The translations under genes were made by a program, and so were the position numbers. This document shows positions 17,740 to 26,307 of a stretch of 64,000 nt of DNA, one piece after another (position 1 is the stretch's first letter; each line of letters begins with the position of its first letter). The DNA is from Thermohahella caldifontis (lineage in GTDB: Bacteria; Pseudomonadota; Gammaproteobacteria; Pseudomonadales; Oleiphilaceae), in the NCBI RefSeq assembly GCF_041153465.1, contig NZ_CP154858.1:2170001-2234000 (forward strand), written 5' to 3'. The notes beneath the pieces were generated by a model, which was not told where the DNA came from, ran no database searches, and saw only the letters and a list, made by a program, of their open reading frames with translations.

Positions 17740-20700
17740 ATGATGGACCCGTTGCGCCAGCTGTTTCAGGAAGAGGCCCGCCAGCACCTCGGTGAGCTGG
17801 AGGCGGCGCTCATGCGCCTGGAACAAGGCAGTGATGACGCGGACCAGGATCAGGCCTGCCGTCATCTGCATACCCTCAAGGGACTGTGCCGGCTGAACGG
17901 CATGGAAGCGGCCGCCGACTGGGTGCACCGGGTGGAGGATGCGGTCATTACCCGGCCGGATGCCGGTACCTGGACCGCACTGCTGGATCAGTTGCCCGCC
18001 CTGCAGACCGCCATCGATCATTTCTGTGAAGACCAGCCCTGGGCGCTGCCCGAACTGCAGCCACCGCTGGTGGCCACGCGGCAGGATGAGGAGACCCTGC
18101 CAGCCCTGCCGGCGCTGAGCAGCCGGGAGCTGCCCGGTTACATGACCGGGCCCGAACAGCTCAGACTGCGGGAATACCTCACCAATCCGGAACTGGTCCT
18201 CTGGGAACTGGCCTACAGCGGCCCGGCAGAAACCCTGATTGACCTGCTGAATCATCTGGAACCGCTGGGTGACGTTTATGAATATCTGGTGCTTTATCAG
18301 TTCACACCACCGCGGCTGGAAGCCCTGCTCCTGACCCCCAGGGACCGGGCCCCCTCAGACCTGACGCTGCCCGACGGGGTGGAATGTCTGCTCTGTACCC
18401 GGCGCTGGCCACCTGATCATGACCCGCCCTCCGCTCCCGACGCCCCGGCCACAACCGGACAAGACAGCCCTGCCCGAACGGAAGCACCGGCGGAAGAGGC
18501 AAGTGCACCGGCAGCCAGCAAGGCCGAGGCCTTCCAGGCCAGGCTCAAGGCCCTGCGGCTGGACTTTGCCCGGGACAAATCCCTCGAACTGGAAGAGACC
18601 ATCAACCAGATCCTGCAACTGAGCCAGCCTGATTCCGGTGCCGCACTGGATGAGGTTTTCCGCCAGTTTCACAGCCTCAAGGGTGCCGGCGGCACACACG
18701 GGCTGCAACCGGTCACGACACTCAGTCACGCGGTGGAAACCCTGCTCGCCCGGGTCCGTGACGGCGAACTGACGCTGTCCGAAAGGCATGTGGATCTGCT
18801 GGTGAGCGCCGCGGACACGCTCCGCGCCATGCTGGATGCCGCGGCCGGGGATCAGCCCTGCCCGGAAGCCCCGGCAGACCTCATTCAGGCACTGGAGCAG
18901 GCCGCCGGTGAACTGAGCTCCCCGGCCCGGAAGCATGCGCCTCAACCCCGGGAACCGGAACCCAAACCGGCACCCGACGCCACGCCTGCAAGCGGGACGG
19001 CAGCGCCGCCGGATCGCACACCCTGCTCTCCTGCACCTGCCCGGGAAGTGCCAGCCGAGGTTCTGGTGCGCATTCCCCTGAGCCGGGTGGATACACTCAT
19101 CAACCTGACGGGTGAACTCAGTCAGGTACAGACCTCCCAGGCCCACCTGCAGGGCGCCCTGCGCCAGCTGGCCCGCAAGCTCGATAACGCCGGTCATCTC
19201 TGGCGTCAGCTAGACAGCCAGCACGACCTCAGTCCCGAACTGCGCTATCAGCTCATGCAGACGCTGGGCAGACGATTGCAGGAAACCACCCGGATCGCCG
19301 GTCAGCTTGCGCAGGACACCGAGACACTGGCCGATGCCGGCATGCAGCACACGGACCGGCTCATTTCCGAAGCCCTCAGCCTGCGGGCCGTGAGCGTGGA
19401 TCAGCTGTTCAGCCAGTTACCCCGTCTGGTCAGGGATACCGCCCGCCAGACGGGCAAGCAGGTCACACTGGAAACCCAGGCCAACGCCGCAGAAGTGGAT
19501 ACCCATGTGCTGGAACGCCTGCGCGAACCCCTGATTCACATGGTGCGCAACGCCATTGATCACGGTATCGAAACAGCGGAGGAACGCAAGGCCCTGGGCA
19601 AGCCCGAACAGGCCACCCTGCGCATCAGCGCCCACTCGCAGGGCAGCCGGGTGCTCATGCGCATTGAAGACGACGGCCGCGGACTGGATGCACGCATCCT
19701 GAAGGACAAGGCACTGGCCAAAGGGCTGATTCAGGCGGACGATGCCCAGCGCATGACGCCCGAGCAGGCATGGCAGCTCATCTTCCTGCCCGGCTTCTCC
19801 ACCCGGGATCAGGCCAGCCAGGTCTCCGGCCGGGGTGTGGGCATGGATGTGGTGCGTCATGCCGTGGAAAGCCTCGGCGGCCATATCCGTATCCAGAGCA
19901 CCCCGGGACAGGGCACCGCATTTGAACTGGTGCTGCCGGTCAACCTGTCCATCTCGCCGGTCATCCTGTTGCGTGCCGGCGGCCTCACCTGCGCGATTCC
20001 CAAGGATCGCATCGAGCACCTGCTCAAGCCCGATCCGACAGACATTCACACCGCCAATGGCCGGCCGGCGCTGACACGGGACGGCCAGGCCCTCCCTCTG
20101 TACCGCCTGGATGACATGCTGGGTGAAAGCGGCCGCCCGGACCTGCCCCCCTTCGTGCTGGTGGTGCACTCGGTGGATGGCCCCATGGGGGTGCTGGTGG
20201 ATGCCATTCTCGACGAACAGTGGGTCATGATCCGCCCCTTCGAGGGGCTGATTGCCGAACTCCCCGGCTATGCCGGTGGCTGCATCAGCCCGGACGGACA
20301 GGTCATCCCCATTCTGGATCTCAATGCCCTGCTGCCCCGGGCCCGGCACATCCGCACACAGCCGGGCAGCACCATCACAAAGGCCGACCGGCGCCCCACC
20401 CTGCTGGTTGCCGAAGACTCGCTGATGACCCAGCAGCTCTATCGCAGCGTCCTGGAAGGGGCCGGATTCCGGGTCATTGTCGCCGATCATGGACTGGATG
20501 CCTGGAAGGTTCTCCAGGATGAAACCGTGGACTTGGTCATCAGCGACATCCAGATGCCGGAAATGAACGGGCTTGAACTGACCCGCCTGATCCGCAAGGA
20601 CACCCGGCTGCGTCATCTGCCGGTCATTCTGATCACCTCGCTGGAAAACGATGCCGAACGGGAAGCCGGGCTGGAAGCCGGTGCAGATGCCTACCTTTTC

Positions 20701-20769
20701 AAGAGTCGCTTCCTGCAGACGGAACTGCTGGAACGGATCCGCCTGCTGACCGGGGAGGTTTCCACATGA
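17740..20769 (+). CDS. Hybrid CheA kinase with two HPt domains and a C-terminal receiver
   Basis: This 1009-aa kinase has HPt-1 at the N-terminus (His44 in RHLHTLKGLC), a second HPt with His311 in QFHSLKGAGG, and a Pro/Ala linker. The dimerisation region follows, then the ATPase domain (MVRNAIDHGIE, DDGRGLD, SGRGVGMDVV), a CheW-like domain and a receiver with D936 in VISDIQMPEMNG. Two phosphotransfer sites plus an attached receiver suggest a branched phosphorelay, with the receiver acting as sink or output, as in WspE/ChpA-type kinases. The start is one of two tandem ATGs (17740 or 17743), 5 bases after the MCP stop. It overlaps cheB by 4 bases. Confidence 0.94.
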   Translation: MMDPLRQLFQEEARQHLGELEAALMRLEQGSDDADQDQACRHLHTLKGLCRLNGMEAAADWVHRVEDAVITRPDAGTWTALLDQLPALQTAIDHFCEDQPWALPELQPPLVATRQDEETLPALPALSSRELPGYMTGPEQLRLREYLTNPELVLWELAYSGPAETLIDLLNHLEPLGDVYEYLVLYQFTPPRLEALLLTPRDRAPSDLTLPDGVECLLCTRRWPPDHDPPSAPDAPATTGQDSPARTEAPAEEASAPAASKAEAFQARLKALRLDFARDKSLELEETINQILQLSQPDSGAALDEVFRQFHSLKGAGGTHGLQPVTTLSHAVETLLARVRDGELTLSERHVDLLVSAADTLRAMLDAAAGDQPCPEAPADLIQALEQAAGELSSPARKHAPQPREPEPKPAPDATPASGTAAPPDRTPCSPAPAREVPAEVLVRIPLSRVDTLINLTGELSQVQTSQAHLQGALRQLARKLDNAGHLWRQLDSQHDLSPELRYQLMQTLGRRLQETTRIAGQLAQDTETLADAGMQHTDRLISEALSLRAVSVDQLFSQLPRLVRDTARQTGKQVTLETQANAAEVDTHVLERLREPLIHMVRNAIDHGIETAEERKALGKPEQATLRISAHSQGSRVLMRIEDDGRGLDARILKDKALAKGLIQADDAQRMTPEQAWQLIFLPGFSTRDQASQVSGRGVGMDVVRHAVESLGGHIRIQSTPGQGTAFELVLPVNLSISPVILLRAGGLTCAIPKDRIEHLLKPDPTDIHTANGRPALTRDGQALPLYRLDDMLGESGRPDLPPFVLVVHSVDGPMGVLVDAILDEQWVMIRPFEGLIAELPGYAGGCISPDGQVIPILDLNALLPRARHIRTQPGSTITKADRRPTLLVAEDSLMTQQLYRSVLEGAGFRVIVADHGLDAWKVLQDETVDLVISDIQMPEMNGLELTRLIRKDTRLRHLPVILITSLENDAEREAGLEAGADAYLFKSRFLQTELLERIRLLTGEVST

Positions 20770-21821
20770 CACCGGTGCGTCTTGTCATCGCCGAAGACAC
20801 CCTGTCCATGCAGGCCATCCTGCAACAGATCTTCACACCGGATCAGGGCTTCGAACTTCTGGCACTGTGCAACAACGGACGGGAGCTCATCGAGGCCGTT
20901 GCCCGCAACCGCCCCGATGTCATCATCACGGATCTGGACATGCCGGTCATGGATGGGGTGACAGCCATTCAGACTCTCCGGCAACGCTGGCCCGACATTC
21001 CCATACTGGTGTTCTCCAACAGTTTCATCCTGCACCGCAGCCGCGGTTCGCTCAGTGCGGCAGATGTAGGCGCCACCGACATCCTGTTCAAACCGCCCAG
21101 CGTATCCCGCCAATCCCTGCCCCAGATCGCCGGGCTGCTGCGGGAGCGTGTCAGGGCGGCGGCCAGTGCCCGGCCCGTACCCGCCACCACCCGGCCCAAG
21201 GGGCCTGCACAGGCTTCAGAAGCGGATGTGGCGCCACTGCTCCGGCGCTGGCCAAGGATTGATTACATCGCCATCGGCACTTCCACCGGCGGCCCCCAGA
21301 CACTGCGCACGGTACTGGGCCGCCTGCCCAAACTTTTCCGGCAGACGGTACTGGTCACCCAGCACATGGACGCGGCCTTCATGCTGCAGTTTGCAGACTG
21401 GCTCGACACACAGATTGCCCCAAGGGTCCGCATTCCCGGGCAAGGTGAACGCCTGCGCCCCGCTCATGTCTATGTGGCACCCGGTGATGTCCACATGACC
21501 GTGGAACAGGACACGATCAGGCTATCCTCCGCCCCGCCCGAACACAGTTGCCGGCCCGCCGCGGATCCCCTGTTCCGCTCATTGATTCCGCATGCGCGCC
21601 ACACCTGCGCCCTCGTGCTGACGGGTATCGGTCAGGATGGCGCCCTGGGCCTGAAGCAACTGCGCGAGGCCGGAGCGCTGACACTGGCTCAGGACGAAGA
21701 CAGCAGCGTGGTCTGGGGCATGCCGGGGACGGCGGTGCGCCTGGGTGCCGCCGAGGCAGTCTGGTCCGACCATGCGCTCGCCGGCTTTCTGGAAACCCTG
21801 ACCACCCGCAAGGAGGACTGA
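20766..21821 (+). CDS. cheB: CheB-type methylesterase of the second chemosensory system
   Basis: This 351-aa protein has a receiver with D56 (IITDLDMPVMDG) and a methylesterase domain with S173 (GTSTGG), H200 (VTQHMDAAF) and D291 (GIGQDGA). All catalytic residues are present. It differs clearly from the CheB at 941-2026, so the two are paralogues serving separate arrays. ATGA couples it to the CheA gene, and its TGA shares one base with the next ATG. Confidence 0.94.
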   Translation: MTPVRLVIAEDTLSMQAILQQIFTPDQGFELLALCNNGRELIEAVARNRPDVIITDLDMPVMDGVTAIQTLRQRWPDIPILVFSNSFILHRSRGSLSAADVGATDILFKPPSVSRQSLPQIAGLLRERVRAAASARPVPATTRPKGPAQASEADVAPLLRRWPRIDYIAIGTSTGGPQTLRTVLGRLPKLFRQTVLVTQHMDAAFMLQFADWLDTQIAPRVRIPGQGERLRPAHVYVAPGDVHMTVEQDTIRLSSAPPEHSCRPAADPLFRSLIPHARHTCALVLTGIGQDGALGLKQLREAGALTLAQDEDSSVVWGMPGTAVRLGAAEAVWSDHALAGFLETLTTRKED

Positions 21822-22222
21822 TGCTGGTTCTCAGACTGCGCTGCGCCGATCATGAACTGGCCCTGCCACTGGAGGCGGTAACCGAGGTGCTGCCCCCGGC
21901 CTGGATCGAGCCTGTTGAAGATGCCGCACCGCCTCTGGTCGGTACGCTGAACTGGCACGGCGAAATTCTCTGGGCCGTGGATCTGGATCTCTGGTTCGGC
22001 CATCCCCGGCACACCCTGACCCGGGACAGCCGCCTGCTGGTCGTCACCCAGGGCGGAAGCCGGCTGGTGCTGATTTGCCCGGAAGTGGAGGATGTGGCCG
22101 AACTGGAAAGCCTCGCCGCAGCACCCGCGCCACACCATGAACGCATCCGGGCCGTGGGTCGTCATGGCGAAGTTCAGGTACAGGTACTCAATCTGGACCG
22201 GCTCTTCGGTCATCTTGCCTGA
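21821..22222 (+). CDS. Short CheW-like protein, last gene of the second chemosensory operon
   Basis: This 133-aa CheW domain has VLRLRCADHELALPLEAV, GTLNWHGEILWAVDLD and LNLDRLFG at the end. The start is set by AAGGAGG just upstream and by the one-base overlap with the cheB stop. It would be the second adaptor of the rightward system, as Wsp has two CheW proteins. No GGDEF response regulator (WspR) follows, so the output of the system is not in this operon. Confidence 0.82.
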   Translation: MLVLRLRCADHELALPLEAVTEVLPPAWIEPVEDAAPPLVGTLNWHGEILWAVDLDLWFGHPRHTLTRDSRLLVVTQGGSRLVLICPEVEDVAELESLAAAPAPHHERIRAVGRHGEVQVQVLNLDRLFGHLA

Positions 22223-22296
22223 AGGCCTTTACGGCAGGGGTCAGGGCGCGCTGACGGGACGCCATTCAACTCTCGGGAGTGCGGCCCGGTACACAT

Positions 22297-22323
22297 AAAA
22301 AGGCCCGCTCGGTCAGAGCGGGC
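22297..22323 (-). terminator. Rho-independent terminator of the mal operon
   Basis: A perfect 8-bp stem (GCCCGCTC/GAGCGGGC, loop of 5) is followed on the minus strand by a run of T's (22297-22301). It lies about 50 bases past malG, so the mal operon ends there without a malK. Confidence 0.88.
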
Positions 22324-22375
22324 AGCGCACAACTCACACAAAAGGAAGACGAACGAAACGTGCGCAGAAACCGTT

Positions 22376-23266
22376 TCAGCCTTTCACACCTCCGGCCGTC
22401 AGTCCGCCGATGATCCACTTCTGGCAGTACAGGAACATGAGCGTGATGGGCAGCCCGGACAAGACCGCCGCCGCGGCAAAGTCCCCCCACAGATAGTTCT
22501 GCTCGTACAGATACTGCTGTGCGCCCACCGCCAGGGTCAGCTTGTCCACGTCCAGCAACAGGGTGGACGCCACCGGGTACTCCATGATGTTCATGATGAA
22601 GGCGAGAATGAAGACCACCGCCAGAATGGGCACCGAAAGCGGCAGCAGGATGTAGCGGAAGGCCTGCCAGGTGGTAGCCCCGTCCACGATTGCCGCCTCT
22701 TCGAGAGACCGGTCAATGGATTCGAAGTAGCCCTTGATGGTCCAGATGTGCATGGCCATGCCGCCGAGGGACGCGAGAATGACGGCGCCGTGGGTATTCA
22801 GCCCCAGCCAGCTCACATGCTTGCCGATCTCGTCAAAGAGCGCGTAGATGGCCACCAGCGAAAGAACCGGCGGAAACATCTGGAAGATCATCATGCTCTT
22901 GAGCACCGAATCCTTGAAGCGGAAGCGCAGCCGGGCGAAGGCATAGGCGCTGGTGGTGGAGAGCAACAGGATGAGCACCGAGGAAATGACGGCAATCTTC
23001 ACCGAATTCCACAGCCAGAGCAGCACCGGAAACGGCGGCTTGAGGACCGTGCCATCCGGCAGGGTGTACTCGTACCCCAGCGCCAGCGCCCAGTGTTCCA
23101 GCGACGGATGTTCGGGCAGCAGGCTGCCGGTGGCGAAGTTTCCGGTACGGAAGGAAATGGAGATCACCATCAGCAGCGGAAACAGGATCAGCGCGATGAA
23201 GGCCAGCAGGCCGGCGTGGGTTGCCCACACCCGGTAACGCACTGACTTGGGTTGAACCATGGCCAT
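22376..23266 (-). CDS. malG: MalG, maltose/maltodextrin ABC transporter permease
   Basis: This 296-aa inner-membrane permease has six predicted helices. Its cytoplasmic EAA loop, [15 protein letters not shown], is the contact site for the ATPase. The C-terminus ([11 protein letters not shown]) is typical for MalG. It has the periplasmic insert between the first two helices found in this family. It forms the channel with MalF and follows it by 12 bases. Confidence 0.94.
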   Translation of the reverse strand: MAMVQPKSVRYRVWATHAGLLAFIALILFPLLMVISISFRTGNFATGSLLPEHPSLEHWALALGYEYTLPDGTVLKPPFPVLLWLWNSVKIAVISSVLILLLSTTSAYAFARLRFRFKDSVLKSMMIFQMFPPVLSLVAIYALFDEIGKHVSWLGLNTHGAVILASLGGMAMHIWTIKGYFESIDRSLEEAAIVDGATTWQAFRYILLPLSVPILAVVFILAFIMNIMEYPVASTLLLDVDKLTLAVGAQQYLYEQNYLWGDFAAAAVLSGLPITLMFLYCQKWIIGGLTAGGVKG

Positions 23267-23278
23267 GAGTCGTTCTCC

Positions 23279-24853
23279 TTACACCTTCACCTTGGTCAGT
23301 TTCAGATTCAGCCAGGACAGGCCGCCCACGATCAGGAAGATCACCGTGGCAATCGCCGCCGCCAGACCGAAGTTCTGCCCGGAATCCTGGAAGGCAATCC
23401 GGTACGTGTAGCTGACCAGCAGATCGGTGGTCCCGGCCGGTGTGCTGGCACCGATGATGTCCGGTGCGCCGCCGGTCAGCAGGGCAATCAGCACAAAGTT
23501 GTTGAAGTTGAAGGCAAAGCTGGCGATCAGCAACGGCATCAGCGGGCGGATGATCAGCGGCAGGGTGATGCGCCACAGGTTGTCCAGCGGCGTGGCCCCG
23601 TCGATGGCGGAAGCCTCATAGAGATCACGCGGAATGGACTGCAGCAGCCCCATGCACAGCAGCATCATGTAGGGAAAGCCCAGCCAGGTGTTGACGATCA
23701 GGATCATGGTCCGGGCCAGGGCCGGATCGCTGAACCAGTCCGGGCGGATGCCAAAGAGTTTTTCCAGAATGAGGTTGATCTCACCAAAGTTCTGGTTGAA
23801 AAGCCCCTTGAACACCAGGATGGAAATGAATGCCGGGACGGCATAGGGCAGGATCAGCATCATCCGGTAGAAGGCCTTGCCGGTCATCTGATCCCATTGC
23901 AGAATGTTCGCCAGCACCAGCCCCAGCGCCAGTGTGAACACCACGCTCAGGAAGGCAAAGCTGACGGTCCAGAGAAAGATCTGGGTGAAGGGCTCGCGGA
24001 TGGACGGGTCGGTCAGCACCCGGGCATAGTTCGCCCAGCCGATGGTCACGGTCCAGCCCGGCGTCACGTACTCGCCGTTCGCCTTCTGATAAAAGCCTTC
24101 CTCATGATTCGGCACCAGAATCTCGCCGGTCTCGTTGTTGCGCAGCCGCTCACCCTCCAGCTCCGTGTACAGGGGCTGCAATGCGGCAAAGTGACGCAGG
24201 CCCGCCATTCTCAGTGCCTTGTCGTCCGGCAGGTGCACCTCCACCTGCGCCAGTGCCTTCTTCCGGGCAATGACATCCTTGAGCTTCAGCGGGCGGCCCG
24301 GCTTGAGGCTCGGCTCATCCACCGTCATGGCCCGTACCACGCGGACACCCGCGGGCCGCTCACCGGCCTTCTCCTGATCCAGCACCACCGGTTCGGTCCG
24401 GTAGGCGATACCCTCTGCGGACACCAGCTCCAGCACCCAGCCCCCGGGCGCCTCCCAGGCCGTGAAATTGTAGCGGCTGCCCGGCTGCTGAAAGGTCTGG
24501 GCAAGAAAGTACTGCTTGACCCGGTCAAAGGTCAGCAGGTGTGCGGCCGAGTAGTTCGTGAATCCGATGCCGACCGTATAGACCAGCGGAAAGACCACAA
24601 ACACCACCATGCCCGCCACGCTCGGAAAGATGTAACGGTGCGCGTATGAGCCGGGGGAACTGAAGACATACAGGGCGGCAGACGTGACCACCAGAAACAG
24701 GATGGCAAAGGCAAACTGCTGCTGGGCGTACAACGCCAGGGTCAGGTACAGGCACAGGGCAAACAGAGTGCCCACTACCGCCCACTTCACGTAGGTTCGA
24801 TTGATCATGCGTCCGGATTCTGTATCAGCTGAAGACAGGGCGTGACTCATCAT
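23279..24853 (-). CDS. malF: MalF, maltose/maltodextrin ABC transporter permease
   Basis: This 524-aa protein has three N-terminal membrane segments (within residues 20-95), then a large periplasmic P2-type loop of about 200 residues that contacts MalE, then the permease core. The EAA loop reads YEASAIDGATPLDNLW. Length and layout match E. coli MalF. The ATG at 24853 is preceded by AAGGGG; the adjacent ATG at 24850 is equally possible. It lies 66 bases after malE. Confidence 0.94.
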   Translation of the reverse strand: MMSHALSSADTESGRMINRTYVKWAVVGTLFALCLYLTLALYAQQQFAFAILFLVVTSAALYVFSSPGSYAHRYIFPSVAGMVVFVVFPLVYTVGIGFTNYSAAHLLTFDRVKQYFLAQTFQQPGSRYNFTAWEAPGGWVLELVSAEGIAYRTEPVVLDQEKAGERPAGVRVVRAMTVDEPSLKPGRPLKLKDVIARKKALAQVEVHLPDDKALRMAGLRHFAALQPLYTELEGERLRNNETGEILVPNHEEGFYQKANGEYVTPGWTVTIGWANYARVLTDPSIREPFTQIFLWTVSFAFLSVVFTLALGLVLANILQWDQMTGKAFYRMMLILPYAVPAFISILVFKGLFNQNFGEINLILEKLFGIRPDWFSDPALARTMILIVNTWLGFPYMMLLCMGLLQSIPRDLYEASAIDGATPLDNLWRITLPLIIRPLMPLLIASFAFNFNNFVLIALLTGGAPDIIGASTPAGTTDLLVSYTYRIAFQDSGQNFGLAAAIATVIFLIVGGLSWLNLKLTKVKV

Positions 24854-24919
24854 CGTTATAGCCCCTTTTGACGGTCGGTGACAACCGGGGTGGACCAGCC
24901 ACCCCGCTCAGTGCCGGGA

Positions 24920-26113
24920 TCAGCGCGTGATCCGCTTCGCTGCCATGTCCAGAGCGCTCTTCACATCCTGGCGACCGGACGTGATGTTCTGCAGCGCCGG
25001 CCCCATGGACGACCAGAACTTGCCCATTTCCGGAATGTTCGGCATGGGCTCGCCCAGCTTCGCATTCTCGAACGTGGCCTTGATGGCGGGATCCGCTTCC
25101 AGCGTCTTCATGAAGGACTTGATGGCCACCGCACCCAGAGGCACGTTGTCATTGACCATCTTCAGGCCCTTGTCGGAGAGCATGTAGTTCTCGATGAACT
25201 CCACGGCCAGATCCTTGTTCGGACTGGCGGCATTGAGCGTCGCGGCCAGCACGCCCACGAACGGCTTGCCCGGCCCCTGACTGATGGCCGGAATCGGCGC
25301 CACACCGAAATTGATGCCGCTCTTCTTCAGGTTGGACCAGGACCAGGGACCATTGATCATCATGGCCACCTCACCCTTGTTGAAGCGCGAATCCATCACG
25401 CCGTAATCCGCACCCCGCGGCATCACCCCGTCATCAATGAGCTGCTTGATCAGGGTCGCGGCACGGATACCGCCTTCATTGTTCACCCCCGTATCCTTCA
25501 CGTCGTAACCGCCGTCCGGCAGCTTTCTGAACGGATACGCGCCCTCGCCGGCAAACAGCGGCCAGGAGAAGTAGGTGTTGTTGTAATCCCAGAGAATGGC
25601 CTTCTTGCCCTGTTCCGACAGCGCCTTGTCCAGCGCCACCACCTCATCGAACGTCTTCGGCGGCGTCTTCACCAGGTCCTTGTTGTAGATCAGCCCCACC
25701 GCTTCCACCGCGATCGGATAGCCGTAAACCTTGCCGTTCCAGGTCACCGCATCCCAGGTGAAGTCATAGGTGGCGGCCCTGATCCGGTCCGAGGGATGCA
25801 GCGGTGCGATCAGACCGCTCTTGGCCCACTCGCCAAACCGGTCATGGGCCCAGATGAAGATGTCCGGCCCGTTGCCGGTGGCGGCCGCCTGCTGAAACTT
25901 GTCGGTGACATTGTCCGGATGGGCCACCTCCACGGGGATGCCGGTTTCCTTTTCAAACCAGTTGCCCACTTCCTGCAGGCCATCATAGCCCTTGTCACCG
26001 TTGATCCAGATGACCAGTTTCCCTTCCTCAATGCCTGCCTGCGCCGTACCGGCCAGACCCGCGGTCAGTGCCGCCGCAGCCAGAGTGGTGGTCAGAGTCT
26101 TCCACGTTGCCAT
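24920..26113 (-). CDS. malE: MalE, periplasmic maltose/maltodextrin-binding protein
   Basis: This 397-aa protein has a cleavable signal peptide ([19 protein letters not shown], likely cut after AQA near residue 26). The mature part begins with [19 protein letters not shown] and shows the MalE blocks [17 protein letters not shown] and [11 protein letters not shown]. It delivers maltodextrins to MalFG. It is first in the mal operon and divergent from the amylase gene. Confidence 0.95.
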   Translation of the reverse strand: MATWKTLTTTLAAAALTAGLAGTAQAGIEEGKLVIWINGDKGYDGLQEVGNWFEKETGIPVEVAHPDNVTDKFQQAAATGNGPDIFIWAHDRFGEWAKSGLIAPLHPSDRIRAATYDFTWDAVTWNGKVYGYPIAVEAVGLIYNKDLVKTPPKTFDEVVALDKALSEQGKKAILWDYNNTYFSWPLFAGEGAYPFRKLPDGGYDVKDTGVNNEGGIRAATLIKQLIDDGVMPRGADYGVMDSRFNKGEVAMMINGPWSWSNLKKSGINFGVAPIPAISQGPGKPFVGVLAATLNAASPNKDLAVEFIENYMLSDKGLKMVNDNVPLGAVAIKSFMKTLEADPAIKATFENAKLGEPMPNIPEMGKFWSSMGPALQNITSGRQDVKSALDMAAKRITR

Positions 26114-26221
26114 GGGTCGTTACCTCACGTTGTTGTCCGGTTATTGTTGTTGCCCTGTACCGATAGTCGCCGATTGGCGCAAGTCTGTCGTCCTCCCTCA
26201 TTTCATTCCCCAAGGCGTACC

Positions 26222-26243
26222 GGGGGGCGTATCTGCGCCCCCC
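26222..26243. promoter_or_regulatory. Strong GC hairpin between divergent malE and amylase
   Basis: A perfect 8-bp inverted repeat (GGGGGGCG/CGCCCCCC) with a 6-base loop sits in the 194-base gap between the two divergent starts. There is no T tract, so it is not an ordinary terminator. It could be an operator or an mRNA leader structure. Confidence 0.4.
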
Positions 26244-26307
26244 ATTTCCGCCTGTTGCACACCGCACAAATCTGCAAAGATACCCGGCACAATCCATTAC
26301 AATACCC

